From the NCBI RefSeq assembly GCF_016031625.1, contig NZ_JACCHP010000005.1, positions 248,001 to 312,000 on the forward strand: 64,000 bases of DNA, written 5' to 3'. The notes under the pieces were generated by a model. That model did no database searches, was not told the DNA's origin, and was given only the letters and a program-made list of their open reading frames with translations. A program made the position numbers and the translations under genes. The stretch is from Bradyrhizobium agreste. Lineage in GTDB: Bacteria > Pseudomonadota > Alphaproteobacteria > Rhizobiales > Xanthobacteraceae. How positions within the stretch are numbered: position 1 is the first letter of the stretch; every line of letters begins with the position of its first letter. Shown piece after piece: positions 47,477 to 59,038 of this stretch.

Positions 47477-48290
47477 GCGTGCCACAGTTGCGTTTGTGTT
47501 GGGGGCGGCTGCGCTGGCCGCGCCGGCGTTCGCCTTCGACGGTGCACCGGTCAACCCGAAGGACGCCACCATCCCGGTGGTGACGACCTTGCCCGGCGCT
47601 GCCGGTGCGGTGCGCACCAAGGTCCCGCCGCAGGTCGCAACCCCGGAAACCTCGCTCAGCGCGTTGCAATATGCCGCAGAGGGTGGCCACCCCATCGCGC
47701 AATGGAAGCTCGGCCGCATGTACGCCAACGGCGACGGCGTCGCCCAGGACGATCTGCGTGCCTTCGAATATTTCAGCCGGATCGCCAACGCGCATGCCGA
47801 GGACAGCCCGTCGGCGCCGCAGGCGCAGATCGTGGCCAACGCCTTCGTCGCGCTGGGCCGCTACTATCTGGCCGGCATCCCGAATTCGAAAGTCAAAGCC
47901 GATCCGGACCGCGCCCGGGAGATGTTCTCCTATGCCGCATCCTATTTCGGCAACGCGGACGCGCAGTACGACCTCGCGCGTCTGTACCTGAAGACCCCGG
48001 ACGCCTCGCGCGAAGACTTCCGCTATGGCGCGCGCTGGCTTGGCCTCGCCGCGCAGAAGGGCCAGCATCAGGCTCAGGCGCTGCTCGGTCAGATGCTGTT
48101 CAACGGCGACCGCCTGCCGCGGCAGGCCGCGCGCGGCCTGATGTGGCTGACGCTGGCGCGCGACAGCGCAGGTAGCGACGAGGTCTGGATCAAGGAGAGC
48201 TACAACCGCGCCTTCGCCAAGGCCTCCGACGATGACCGCGCCATGGCCCTGCAAATGCTGGAGCAGTGGGTGCAGGGGCGTCGGGAGTAA
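47463..48290 (+). CDS. exoR: ExoR-like Sel1-repeat periplasmic regulator
   Basis: 275 aa. MRTFRRATVAFVLGAAALAAPAFAF is a signal peptide; the rest is Sel1-like repeats: LQYAAEGGHPIAQWKLGRMY, MFSYAASYFGNADAQYDLAR, WLGLAAQKGQHQAQALLGQM. Length, signal peptide and layout match ExoR of Sinorhizobium, which holds the ExoS/ChvI two-component system off in the periplasm and so controls exopolysaccharide, motility and envelope genes. No kinase of the ExoS type is adjacent. The start lies inside ilvD, so the two are probably coupled. Confidence 0.85.
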   Translation: MRTFRRATVAFVLGAAALAAPAFAFDGAPVNPKDATIPVVTTLPGAAGAVRTKVPPQVATPETSLSALQYAAEGGHPIAQWKLGRMYANGDGVAQDDLRAFEYFSRIANAHAEDSPSAPQAQIVANAFVALGRYYLAGIPNSKVKADPDRAREMFSYAASYFGNADAQYDLARLYLKTPDASREDFRYGARWLGLAAQKGQHQAQALLGQMLFNGDRLPRQAARGLMWLTLARDSAGSDEVWIKESYNRAFAKASDDDRAMALQMLEQWVQGRRE

Positions 48291-48296
48291 ACGGCC

Positions 48297-48317
48297 GAGG
48301 CCGCTTCAGGCGGCCTC
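48297..48317. terminator. Bidirectional hairpin at the exoR / xthA junction
   Basis: GAGGCCGC and GCGGCCTC flank TTCAG, a perfect 8-bp stem. It spans the xthA stop codon (TCA at 48306 on the plus strand) and starts 6 bases after exoR ends. Confidence 0.55.
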
Positions 48318-49103
48318 CAGATCCAGATCCGCCCAGACCGGCACGTGGTCCGAGGGCTTCTCCCAGCCGCGCACATAGCTGTCGACGCCGACATTGGCGA
48401 GCTTGTCGCTGGCCTGCGGCGACAGCAGCAGGTGGTCGATCCGAAGCCCCTGGTTCTTCTGCCAGGCCCCGGCCTGGTAGTCCCAGAAGGTGTAGAGCCC
48501 GCCCTCGTCGGTGACGGCGCGCAAGGCATCGGTGAGGCCAAGGCCGAGCAGGGACTGGAAGCTCTCGCGCGTCTCGGTCTTGAACAGGGCGTCCTCGGTC
48601 CAGGCCGCCGGATTGTGCACGTCGCGGGCATGCGGGATGACGTTGAAGTCGCCGGCCAGGATCAGCGGGACCTCCTCCTTGAGTCGCTCTTTCGAATAAT
48701 CAAGAAGCCGCGACATCCATTTGAGCTTGTAGGGATATTTGTCGGTCCCGACCGGATTGCCATTGGGCAGATAGAGGCAGGCGATGCGCAGCACGCCTCG
48801 CTTCAGCGTTACGACGCCTTCGAGGAAGCGGGCATGGGTATCCTCGTCATCGCCGGCGAGGCCCGACTTGGTCTCGTCGAACCGGAGCTTGGACAGCAGG
48901 GCGACGCCGTTGAACGTCTTCTGCCCGTGCGTCACCACGTTGTAGCCGAGCGCCTCGATCTCCAGCCGCGGAAAGGCCTCGTCGACGCACTTGATCTCCT
49001 GCAGGCAGACGATGTCCGGCTGGCACTCTTTCAGCCAGGTCAGGAGCAAATCGATCCGCTGCCGAACCGAGTTCACGTTCCAGGTGGCTACTCTGATGGG
49101 CAT
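48306..49103 (-). CDS. xthA: Exodeoxyribonuclease III
   Basis: AP endonuclease / 3'-5' exonuclease of base excision repair, 265 aa. Motifs are ATWNVNSVR at the N terminus, the metal Glu in VCLQEIKC, YLPNGNP, LAGDFNVIPHARDV, and the catalytic Asp-His pairs in RIDHLLLS and KPSDHVPVWADL. Convergent with exoR across a hairpin. Confidence 0.96.
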   Translation of the reverse strand: MPIRVATWNVNSVRQRIDLLLTWLKECQPDIVCLQEIKCVDEAFPRLEIEALGYNVVTHGQKTFNGVALLSKLRFDETKSGLAGDDEDTHARFLEGVVTLKRGVLRIACLYLPNGNPVGTDKYPYKLKWMSRLLDYSKERLKEEVPLILAGDFNVIPHARDVHNPAAWTEDALFKTETRESFQSLLGLGLTDALRAVTDEGGLYTFWDYQAGAWQKNQGLRIDHLLLSPQASDKLANVGVDSYVRGWEKPSDHVPVWADLDLEAA

Positions 49104-49184
49104 TGGGAGGGCTCCGGGCAGGGGTCTCGGTTAGAACAAAATGCAAACGCGCCCGTCAAGCCGGCCGCAAAATCTCCCACAAAA

Positions 49185-49198
49185 TTAACCCGGCTTAA
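49185..49198. promoter_or_regulatory. TTAA-N6-TTAA site upstream of the hybrid kinase
   Basis: TTAACCCGGCTTAA lies 59 bases before the hybrid kinase ATG. It has the same form and spacing as the site before the nucleotide cyclase. Confidence 0.3.
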
Positions 49199-49256
49199 GC
49201 AGGCCGCAGGCCATTGATCGTCAAGAGGTTCCTCGGATGGATGGCCGGACAAGGCG

Positions 49257-51566
<2,310 letters not shown>

Positions 51567-51567
51567 A

Positions 51568-51752
51568 GCTTTCCATAGACTTGCGCGGCGACCACCTTCA
51601 GGCGCTCGACAGAATCGGACTCTGGATGCGGCTTGACCGGTGCGAACAGGATCGAAGCCTGCCTGCCGTTCTTCAAGACAAAGATGTTCACGGCATTGCC
51701 GTTGCCCCTTTGGTGCACGCTTCATCATGCTCACGACCGTGTCGCGCGACAT
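51568..51752 (-). pseudogene. Small gene broken by a frameshift
   Basis: On the minus strand the frame starting at 51752 (MSRDTVVSMMKRAPKG) and a second frame (NGNAVNIFVLKNGRQA, then SILFAPVKPHPESDSVERLK, ending QVYGKL at the stop 51568) both look like real protein and join at a run of four G's in AAAGGGGCAAC (51704-51714). One base gain or loss there would give one protein of ~60 residues. It lies just after the Lrp gene on the same strand. Family unknown. Confidence 0.4.
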
Positions 51753-51777
51753 CGCGATCACGGCGGATGCTACGACT

Positions 51778-52251
51778 TCACCCGCGCCGCTCAGGCGCAT
51801 AGTCGAGCGGCAGCACCGTCGTCGACTTGATCTCCTGCATGACGAATGATGACGACACGTCCGCGAGCGTGATCCTCCCGATCAGGCGCTGGTACAGCCT
51901 GTCATAGGCGGCAACGTCCGGGATGACCGCCTGCAGCAGATAATCGACATCGCCGGTCATTCGGTAGACGCCGATGATCTCGGGAATGTCGCGCACAGCG
52001 TTCGAAAACCGCTCGAGCCAGCTCGCGCTGTGCTCGGTCGTGCGCAGCGCGATGAAGGCGGTCAGGCCGACGTTGATGCGGCTTGCATCGAGCAGGGTCA
52101 CGCGGCCCTTGATGATGCCCTCATCCTCCAGCCGCTTGATGCGGCGCCAGCAGGCATTGCGGGAAAGCCCCGCCCGTTCGCTCAGCTCGTCCAGCGACAG
52201 GGCAGCGTCATGCTGGATCAGGTTGAGGAGCTTGCAATCCGTTTCATCCAT
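51778..52251 (-). CDS. Lrp/AsnC-family transcriptional regulator
   Basis: 157-aa amino-acid-responsive regulator. Helix-turn-helix at ~1-60 (DETDCKLLNLIQHDAALSLD, SERAGLSRNACWRRIKRLED) and the RAM ligand/oligomer domain (~75-145, GVYRMTGDVDYLLQAVIPDV). It is divergent from the DUF6356 gene across 126 bases with A/T-rich stretches, where it may autoregulate. The ligand is unknown. Confidence 0.93.
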   Translation of the reverse strand: MDETDCKLLNLIQHDAALSLDELSERAGLSRNACWRRIKRLEDEGIIKGRVTLLDASRINVGLTAFIALRTTEHSASWLERFSNAVRDIPEIIGVYRMTGDVDYLLQAVIPDVAAYDRLYQRLIGRITLADVSSSFVMQEIKSTTVLPLDYAPERRG

Positions 52252-52377
52252 TATCCCAAGAACGTACCAAATTATCGTCCAAATTCAACCGGTCTAGGCC
52301 ATATTGTGTGATATTTGGGACATCTTCTTGGTCCGAATCCACTAGGACTTGCAAGCGAACCGCCCCTGGAGCCTCGC

Positions 52378-52611
52378 ATGCAAACCACCCTGCACCGGCT
52401 GTTTCTGTCCCATCCGCACAGCGTCGATGAATCCTACGGCGAGCATTTCCTGTTCGCGCTCGGCTTCGCCGCGCGCCTGTTCGGCGCCGCGTTGGCGGCG
52501 CTGGTGCACGCCGTCATTCCCTGCCTGTTCGAGACCACTGCCAGCCGCATGATCCGGCAGATGCACGAGCGCATCACGCGTCGCGGCCAGGCGCTGCAGC
52601 CCGCCGAGTAG
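52378..52611 (+). CDS. DUF6356 family protein
   Basis: 77 aa. FLSHPHSVDESYGEHFLFAL followed by a hydrophobic stretch (GFAARLFGAALAALVHAVIP) and a basic tail (MIRQMHERITRRGQ). By recollection this is DUF6356: a short membrane protein with the SHPxSVxExYxEH opening. Function is unknown. Divergent from the Lrp gene. Confidence 0.78.
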   Translation: MQTTLHRLFLSHPHSVDESYGEHFLFALGFAARLFGAALAALVHAVIPCLFETTASRMIRQMHERITRRGQALQPAE

Positions 52612-52643
52612 CGAGCGCCGCGACTCGAGAGTCTGAGACCAAT

Positions 52644-52735
52644 ATGTGCCGATGGTTGGCCTATCTGGGCGCGCCGGTGTTCCTTGAGGACTTCATCGCA
52701 AAACCCTGCCAGAGCCTGATCGCGCCGCAAGTTAT
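52644..52735 (+). pseudogene. N-terminal remnant of a class II glutamine amidotransferase
   Basis: MCRWLAYLGAPVFLEDFIAK followed by PCQSLI is the start of the Ntn glutamine amidotransferases (EgtC/YafJ type), with the catalytic Cys2. After ~30 residues similarity ends, and the open frame continues to a TAG at 52815-52817 (57 codons) that overlaps the erpA stop on the other strand. The full protein would be about 250-290 aa, so this is a truncated gene. Confidence 0.6.
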
Positions 52736-52813
52736 TTTCGCAAAAGCCGAAGATCGCCGCGCCGGCGCCCCCTGCTACTGTGCATGGGGTTGTTTTTCAG
52801 ATTTTGAGTCGGG

Positions 52814-53143
52814 CTAGACCGAGAAGCTCGTCCCGCAGCCGCAGGACGCGGTGGCGTTGGGATTGTTGACGCGGAACGAGGCGCCGATCAGGTCATCGAC
52901 GAAATCGACCTGCGATCCCGCCAGAAACGGCTGCGAGGCGGAATCGACCAGCACCACCGCGTTGTCCTGCTCGATCACGAGATCGTCGTCGGCGCGGGCG
53001 CGGTCGATGTCGAACTTGTACTGGAAGCCGGAGCAGCCGCCGCCCTCAACCGAGATGCGCAGCATCGCGCCCGATCCTTCGCCCTTGAGGATCTCCCCAA
53101 TCCGGCGTGCGGCCCGGTCGCTGATGGTCACGGCAGTCGTCAT
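52814..53143 (-). CDS. erpA: Iron-sulfur cluster insertion protein (A-type carrier)
   Basis: 109 aa. Passes Fe-S clusters from the SUF/ISC scaffold to target apoproteins. The three cluster cysteines are in SVEGGGCSGFQYKF and the C-terminal CGCG of ATASCGCGTSFSV. VTISDRAARRIGEIL is the usual opening. IscA/SufA of the same fold is the alternative; the NNPNATASCGCG end favours ErpA. Divergent from dgt. Confidence 0.88.
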   Translation of the reverse strand: MTTAVTISDRAARRIGEILKGEGSGAMLRISVEGGGCSGFQYKFDIDRARADDDLVIEQDNAVVLVDSASQPFLAGSQVDFVDDLIGASFRVNNPNATASCGCGTSFSV

Positions 53144-53253
53144 TGCTGGTCTCCGATAGTCCCGGCGTCATACCCAATTCATTTGGTATCCCGCGCCCGA
53201 CATAGTTAAGTGCCACCATCCGCAGAATCAAATGGATAGGGACTAAATTCGCC

Positions 53254-54462
53254 GTGTCCGTCGGAATGGCAGCCCCCCGCGCGCCCTATGCCTGCGACCC
53301 CGATCGCAGCCGCGGCCGGCTGGTCGCCGAGCCCCCAAGCCGGACCCGCAGCCCGTTCCGGCGGGATTGCGACCGGGTGATCCATTCCACCGCGTTCCGC
53401 CGCCTCAAGTACAAGACCCAGGTGTTCGTGTTCCACGAGGGCGACCACTACCGCACCCGGCTGACCCATTCGCTGGAGGTGGCCCAGATCGCCCGCGCGC
53501 TGGCCCGCCAGCTCGGGCTCGACGAGGACCTCACCGAAACTCTCGCGCTCGCGCACGATCTCGGACATCCGCCGTTCGGGCATGCCGGCGAGCGGGCCCT
53601 GGACACCTGTCTGAAGGCGTTCGGGGGCTTCGACCACAATGCCCAGACGCTGCGCGTCGTGGCTTCGCTCGAGCACCGCTATCCCGAGTTCGACGGGCTC
53701 AACCTGACCTGGGAATCGCTGGAAGGCATCGTCAAGCACAACGGCCCGCTGACCGATCGCAGCGGCGCCCCGGTCGGGCGCTACCGCGAGCATGGCGTTC
53801 CCGTCGGGATCGCCGACTACGTCAAGACCTACGATCTCGAATTGTGGAGCTTCGCGTCGCTGGAGGCGCAGGTCGCGGCGATCGCGGACGACATCGCCTA
53901 TGACGCCCACGACATCGATGACGGCCTGCGCGCCGGCCTGTTCCAGCTCGACGATCTCAAGGTGATGCCGTTGACGGCGGAGATCATCGCCGAGACTGCG
54001 GCGCATTATCCCGATCTCGAAGACGTCCGGCGCGGTGCCGAGCTGGTGCGCGAGCTGATCTCGCACCTGATCGGAGCGGTGTTTGCGGAGACGGAGAAGA
54101 ACCTCGCTGCGACCAGGCCGCAATCGGCCCAGGACGTCCGGCAGCTGAGCCGGGCGCTGGTCGCGTTCCCCACCGAGGTTGCCGAGGAGGAGGCCGCCAT
54201 CAAGACCTTCCTGTACCAGCACATGTACCGCCACGAGCGGGTGATGCGGGTGATGGCGGAAGCCGAGCAGATCCTGTTCGATCTGTTCGCAAAATACCTG
54301 AAGTCCCCTGGCGAGCTGCCGCCGGAATGGCTGCTGGGGTCGGAGGCGGACGACGAGGGCGACCGGGCCCGCCGGATCGGCAATTTCATTGCCGGAATGA
54401 CCGACCGCTTCGCCCTGACCGAGCACCAGCGGCTCTTTGACTCGACCCCGGATTTGCGTTAG
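53254..54462 (+). CDS. dgt: dGTP triphosphohydrolase-like HD protein
   Basis: 402 aa. Hydrolyses dNTPs to nucleosides and triphosphate. HD motifs are [33 protein letters not shown] (HD), [34 protein letters not shown] and [10 protein letters not shown] are family landmarks. The GTG start at 53254 is chosen; ATG at 53266 would shorten it by four residues. It lies 9 bases before argS, so the two are probably one operon. Confidence 0.92.
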   Translation: MSVGMAAPRAPYACDPDRSRGRLVAEPPSRTRSPFRRDCDRVIHSTAFRRLKYKTQVFVFHEGDHYRTRLTHSLEVAQIARALARQLGLDEDLTETLALAHDLGHPPFGHAGERALDTCLKAFGGFDHNAQTLRVVASLEHRYPEFDGLNLTWESLEGIVKHNGPLTDRSGAPVGRYREHGVPVGIADYVKTYDLELWSFASLEAQVAAIADDIAYDAHDIDDGLRAGLFQLDDLKVMPLTAEIIAETAAHYPDLEDVRRGAELVRELISHLIGAVFAETEKNLAATRPQSAQDVRQLSRALVAFPTEVAEEEAAIKTFLYQHMYRHERVMRVMAEAEQILFDLFAKYLKSPGELPPEWLLGSEADDEGDRARRIGNFIAGMTDRFALTEHQRLFDSTPDLR

Positions 54463-54471
54463 GCGGCGGCC

Positions 54472-56262
54472 ATGCCCCAGACATCCTCATCGCTGCATCT
54501 TTTCGCCGACGTGCTCGCGCGCGTGCACGCTGCCTGCCGCGCGCTTGCGGCGGATTCCAGCTGGCCCGAGGGCATCGATTTCTCCCGCGTCGTGGTCGAG
54601 CCGCCGCGCGATGCCTCCCATGGCGACATGGCAACCAACGCCGCCATGGTGCTGGCAAAAGAGGCAAAGGCAAAGCCGCGCGATCTCGCCGAGCAGATCG
54701 CCGAGCGATTGCGTTCCGACGCGCTGATCGCCAAGGTCGATGTCGCCGGTCCCGGCTTCATCAATCTGACGCTGAAGCCGGCCGCCTGGGCCGAGGCGCT
54801 GCGTACCGTGCTGCGCGAAGGTGCCGATTACGGCCGCATCCGGGGCGGCGCGAAGGTCAATGTCGAATACGTGTCGGCCAATCCGACCGGGCCGATGCAT
54901 GTCGGCCATTGCCGCGGCGCCGTGTTCGGCGACGCGCTGGCGAGCCTGCTTCAGTTCGCCGGCCACGACGTCACGCGCGAATACTACATCAACGACGCCG
55001 GCGCCCAGGTCGACGTGCTCGCGCGCTCGGCCTTCCTGCGGTATCGCGAAGCGCTCGGCGAGGACATCGGTGCGATCCCGGAAGGGCTCTATCCCGGCGA
55101 CTACCTCAAGCCGGTCGGGCAGGCGCTGGCGACGGAGCATGGCAACAAGCTGCTCGCGATGAGCGAGGCCGAGTGGCTGCCGACGGTGCGCGCCAAGGCG
55201 GTCGCGATGATGATGGACGAGATCAAGGACGATCTCGCCGCCCTCAACATCCGCCACGACGTGTTCTTCTCCGAGCGCTCGCTGATCGAGGACGGCAACA
55301 ACAAGGTCGCCCAGACCATCGATTTCCTGAAGGCCAAGGGCGACATCTACGAGGGCCGCCTGCCGCCGCCGAAGGGCGCGCCGGTCGAGGATTGGGAGGA
55401 CCGCGAGCAGCTGCTGTTCAAGGCGACCGCGTACGGCGACGACGTCGATCGGCCGCTGATCAAGTCGGACAATTCCTACACCTACTTCGCCTCGGACATC
55501 GCCTATCACAAGAACAAGTTCGACCGCGGCTTTGCCGAGATGATCGACGTCTGGGGCGCCGACCACGGCGGCTACATCAAGCGCATGCAGGCGGCGGTGA
55601 AGGCGACGACGTCGGGCAAGGGATCGCTCGACGTCAAGATCGTCCAGCTGGTGAAGCTCTTGCGCAACGGCGAACCGGTGAAAATGTCCAAGCGGAGCGG
55701 GGACTTCGTCACCTTGCGTGAGGTGGTGGATGAAGTCGGCCAGGACGCCGTCCGCTTCATGATGCTCTACCGCAAGAACGACGCGGTGCTGGATTTCGAC
55801 CTCGCCAAGGTCATGGAACAGTCGCGCGACAACCCGGTGTTCTACGTCCAGTACGGCCACGCCCGCGGCCACTCGATCTTCCGCAACGCGAGGGCCGAAG
55901 TGTTCCCGGACCTGCCGGAGGATGCCGACAAGCGTATGGTCTGGCTGAGTGAGTCGGCGGTGGAGCGGTTGTCAGACCCGGTCGAGCTTGAACTTCTCAA
56001 GCGGCTCGCAATATATCCGCGTATGCTCGAAGCCGCTGCTGCGGCCCACGAGCCGCACCGAATTGCCTTTTATCTCTATGATTTAGCCAGCGAATTTCAC
56101 GCACTTTGGACGAAAGGGCGTGATTTGCCCTATTTACGCTTCATTATCAATAATGATGCAGATCTTACAAAGGCGCGATTGGCAATGGTCCAGGGCGTCG
56201 TCTCGGTCCTGGCATCGGGCCTCGCCATCCTCGGCGTCCATGCCCCGGACGAGATGCGGTAG
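54472..56262 (+). CDS. argS: Arginyl-tRNA synthetase
   Basis: 596-aa class I synthetase. N-terminal additional domain (~1-120), the HIGH signature as HVGH in [15 protein letters not shown], the KMSKS signature as KMSKRSGDF, and the C-terminal DALR anticodon-binding domain ([11 protein letters not shown]...[16 protein letters not shown]). Complete, with ATG and TAG in frame. First of the block argS-SPOR-nagZ-scpA-scpB-tatABC-serS. Confidence 0.97.
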   Translation: MPQTSSSLHLFADVLARVHAACRALAADSSWPEGIDFSRVVVEPPRDASHGDMATNAAMVLAKEAKAKPRDLAEQIAERLRSDALIAKVDVAGPGFINLTLKPAAWAEALRTVLREGADYGRIRGGAKVNVEYVSANPTGPMHVGHCRGAVFGDALASLLQFAGHDVTREYYINDAGAQVDVLARSAFLRYREALGEDIGAIPEGLYPGDYLKPVGQALATEHGNKLLAMSEAEWLPTVRAKAVAMMMDEIKDDLAALNIRHDVFFSERSLIEDGNNKVAQTIDFLKAKGDIYEGRLPPPKGAPVEDWEDREQLLFKATAYGDDVDRPLIKSDNSYTYFASDIAYHKNKFDRGFAEMIDVWGADHGGYIKRMQAAVKATTSGKGSLDVKIVQLVKLLRNGEPVKMSKRSGDFVTLREVVDEVGQDAVRFMMLYRKNDAVLDFDLAKVMEQSRDNPVFYVQYGHARGHSIFRNARAEVFPDLPEDADKRMVWLSESAVERLSDPVELELLKRLAIYPRMLEAAAAAHEPHRIAFYLYDLASEFHALWTKGRDLPYLRFIINNDADLTKARLAMVQGVVSVLASGLAILGVHAPDEMR

Positions 56263-56403
56263 TTTGGGGCGAACTACTTAAGGGGAATTCGGGGGGTAAC
56301 CGGCAGAAGCCGGATCGCTTAGACTTGGTTGAAAGCCTTGTGGGTCGAAAGCCGTGCCTTGGTCGAGGGGCGCGCGGCTTTCCCGAAGGGACGCATCATC
56401 ACG

Positions 56404-57963
56404 ATGGCCGAACGATATCAGGACAGACCGTTTCCTTCCGATGACTATGGTCGCGGCGACGATCAGCATGGGAAGGCGGAAAGCGATCCCTTGGCCGAGC
56501 TCGCCCGTCTGATCGGGCAGACCGATCCGTTCGCAGCGCAGTCGCGGCCGACGGCACGCCCGCCGGCAGCGCCCGCCCAGAGCTTTGAAGACGACGATTA
56601 CCGCCAGCTCGATGATCTGCAGGACAACGCCGGGCAGGCGCCGCCGCCCGGGCCGCCCTCATGGATGCGGCGCGCCAACGTGCAGCCGGCACCCGCGCCG
56701 GAGCCCGACTATCCGGTGACCGTAAGCCCGGTTCATCCGCTGCATCGTTATGCAGCCAAGCCTGCCGCGCCCGAGCCTGTCGTTCATCAACCCCAGGCCC
56801 ACCAGGACACCTATCAAGATCAGGCTCATCAGGAGCAGGCCTATCAGCAGCATGGTCAGGCCTACCAGGAGCAGTCCTATCAGGAGCCGTATGCGCAGCC
56901 TGATCCGTCGCGCTACGACGATGCGCTCTATGGTCGGCTGGAGACGGGCGAGCAGGACTATCAGCGTGAGCCGGCTTATCCCGACGATCCGTACGCCTAC
57001 CAAAGCGACTATCCCGAGGACGAGGTCGAGGAGCCGAAGAAGCAGCGCGGCGGCATGATGACGGTTGCGGCGATCCTGGCGCTTGCGGTGGTCGGCACCG
57101 GTGCGGCGTTCGCCTACAAGACCTATATTGGCTCGCCTCGCAGCGGCGAGCCGCCGATCATCAAGGCCGACAACACGCCGACCAAGATCGTGCCGGCGCC
57201 GACGGACTCCTCGGCCAAGGTGCCGGATCGTATGGTCAGCGGTGACGGCACCGAAAAGATCGTGCCGCGCGAGGAGGCCCCCGTCGACGTCAACGCCAAG
57301 GCGGGCGGGCCGCGCGTGGTGTTCCCGCCGCTGAACCAGAATGCGAACCCGCCGTCAGTGGCGAGCGTGTCGCCGTCGAACGTGCCGCCGCCGAGCGCCG
57401 GGCCGACCCCGAGCAACGGCACGCTGCCGAACAATTCGCCGCGCCCGATCAGGACCGTGGCGGTGAAAGGTGACCAGACCGATAGCGCCGCGCCGCAATC
57501 GGCCGCCGCCAAGCCGGCGCCCGCCGCGCCGAAGCCTGTTGCCGCGCCAGTTGCGCCCGCCGCGCCGCGCAATCCGCCGACCTCGGCCAATGCCAGCGCC
57601 AACCAGCCGATGTCGCTGGCGCCGCAATCGTCGCCCGCGGCCGAGCCGCCGCAGCGGATGGCGGCGACCAATCCGGTTCAGATCGCGCCCACCAGCAGCA
57701 GCGGCGGCGGCTACATCGTGCAAGTCTCCTCGCAGCAAAGCGAGGACAGCGCTGCCGCGTCCTACCGGGTGCTTCAGAGTAAATATGGCAGCGTGCTCGG
57801 CTCGCGGTCCCCAGTCATCAAGCGGGTCGATCTCACCGACAAAGGCAAGGGTATCGTCTACCGCGCCTTTGCCGGCCCCTATGGCTCGGTTCAGGAAGCG
57901 ACGCAGGCTTGCAACAATCTGAAGGCCGCAGGCCTGTCCGACTGCTTCGTCCAGAGGAATTAA
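56404..57963 (+). CDS. SPOR-domain membrane protein
   Basis: 519 aa. A cytoplasmic head (~1-215) rich in Gln/Tyr/His repeats (HQDTYQDQAHQEQAYQQHGQ), one membrane helix (MMTVAAILALAVVGTGAAFA, ~219-238), a long Pro/Ala linker (~240-430) and a C-terminal SPOR domain (YIVQVSSQQSEDSAAASYRV, ~437-519) that binds denuded glycan at the septum. Likely a division protein. The ATG at 56404 is chosen because the acidic, family-like head begins there. Sits between argS and nagZ, as usual in alphaproteobacteria. Confidence 0.88.
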   Translation: MAERYQDRPFPSDDYGRGDDQHGKAESDPLAELARLIGQTDPFAAQSRPTARPPAAPAQSFEDDDYRQLDDLQDNAGQAPPPGPPSWMRRANVQPAPAPEPDYPVTVSPVHPLHRYAAKPAAPEPVVHQPQAHQDTYQDQAHQEQAYQQHGQAYQEQSYQEPYAQPDPSRYDDALYGRLETGEQDYQREPAYPDDPYAYQSDYPEDEVEEPKKQRGGMMTVAAILALAVVGTGAAFAYKTYIGSPRSGEPPIIKADNTPTKIVPAPTDSSAKVPDRMVSGDGTEKIVPREEAPVDVNAKAGGPRVVFPPLNQNANPPSVASVSPSNVPPPSAGPTPSNGTLPNNSPRPIRTVAVKGDQTDSAAPQSAAAKPAPAAPKPVAAPVAPAAPRNPPTSANASANQPMSLAPQSSPAAEPPQRMAATNPVQIAPTSSSGGGYIVQVSSQQSEDSAAASYRVLQSKYGSVLGSRSPVIKRVDLTDKGKGIVYRAFAGPYGSVQEATQACNNLKAAGLSDCFVQRN

Positions 57964-58009
57964 CGGCGGTTTCCTTGACCCCCTCATAGGGCAGGGTTAA
58001 TCGGCCGTT

Positions 58010-59038
58010 ATGAGCACGCGGGCCTTCATTACCGGCGTATCCGGAACGGAACTGACCGCCGCCGAGCGGGAGTTTATCCGTGCCGAACGCCCATGGGGCT
58101 TCATCCTGTTCAAGCGCAATGTCGCGACACCGGCGCAAGTTGCTGCGTTGGTTGCGGAATTGCGCTCGGTCGCGAATGCCCCTGACGCACCGGTCCTGAT
58201 CGACCAGGAGGGCGGACGGGTGCAGCGGCTGGGGCCGCCGCACTGGCCGGTCTATCCGGCGGGGGCTGTCTTCGCGAATTTGTACGACACCGATTCGGCC
58301 CTCGGGCTCACCGCGGCGCGCCTCAGTGCCCGCCTGATCGCGGCCGATCTCGCCGATCTCGGCATCACCGTGGATTGCCTGCCGTTGGCTGACGTGCCGG
58401 TGCCGGGCGCTGACGCGGTCATCGGCAATCGGGCCTACGGCACGGAGCCGGGCAAGGTCGCGGCGATTGCGCGCGCGGTCACCGAGGGTCTGGAGCAGGG
58501 CAGCGTGCTGCCGGTGCTCAAGCACATTCCCGGGCATGGCCGCGCCACTGCCGATACTCATTTCAAGCTGCCGACCGTCGACACGCCCCCGGACGAGCTG
58601 GAACGGACCGATTTCGCCGCCTTCAAGCCGCTGGCGGGTCTGCCGATGGCCATGACTGCACATGTTGTGTTTAGCGCCTTCGACCCCGCCCATCCGGCGA
58701 CGACATCTGCGACAATGATTGCTGACGTGATTCGCGGCGCAATCGGGTTCCAGGGTTTGTTAATGAGTGATGACGTGTCGATGAACGCGCTGTCGGGGAA
58801 TATCGCCGAGCGGACCCGCGCCATCTTCGCGGCCGGCTGCGACGTGGCCCTGCATTGCAACGGCAACATCGACGAGATGCGCGCCGTCGCCGGCGAGACG
58901 CCAGAGTTGGTTGGCAGGGCGCTGGAGCGGGCGAACGCCGCGCTCGCCGCACGCAAGTCGCCGCAGCCGTTCGACCGCGTGGCCGCACGCGCCGAACTGG
59001 ACGCATTGATCGCACGGGCAAACACGGCATCGGCATGA
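58010..59038 (+). CDS. nagZ: Beta-N-acetylhexosaminidase
   Basis: 342-aa GH3 glycosidase that removes GlcNAc from anhydromuropeptides during cell-wall recycling. The family signature KHIPGHGRATADTH contains the general-acid His, and MSDDVSMNAL contains the nucleophile Asp. LIDQEGGRVQRL is the substrate-binding opening. No signal peptide, so cytoplasmic. It acts downstream of lytic transglycosylases such as the Slt in this window. Its stop overlaps the scpA ATG. Confidence 0.96.
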   Translation: MSTRAFITGVSGTELTAAEREFIRAERPWGFILFKRNVATPAQVAALVAELRSVANAPDAPVLIDQEGGRVQRLGPPHWPVYPAGAVFANLYDTDSALGLTAARLSARLIAADLADLGITVDCLPLADVPVPGADAVIGNRAYGTEPGKVAAIARAVTEGLEQGSVLPVLKHIPGHGRATADTHFKLPTVDTPPDELERTDFAAFKPLAGLPMAMTAHVVFSAFDPAHPATTSATMIADVIRGAIGFQGLLMSDDVSMNALSGNIAERTRAIFAAGCDVALHCNGNIDEMRAVAGETPELVGRALERANAALAARKSPQPFDRVAARAELDALIARANTASA

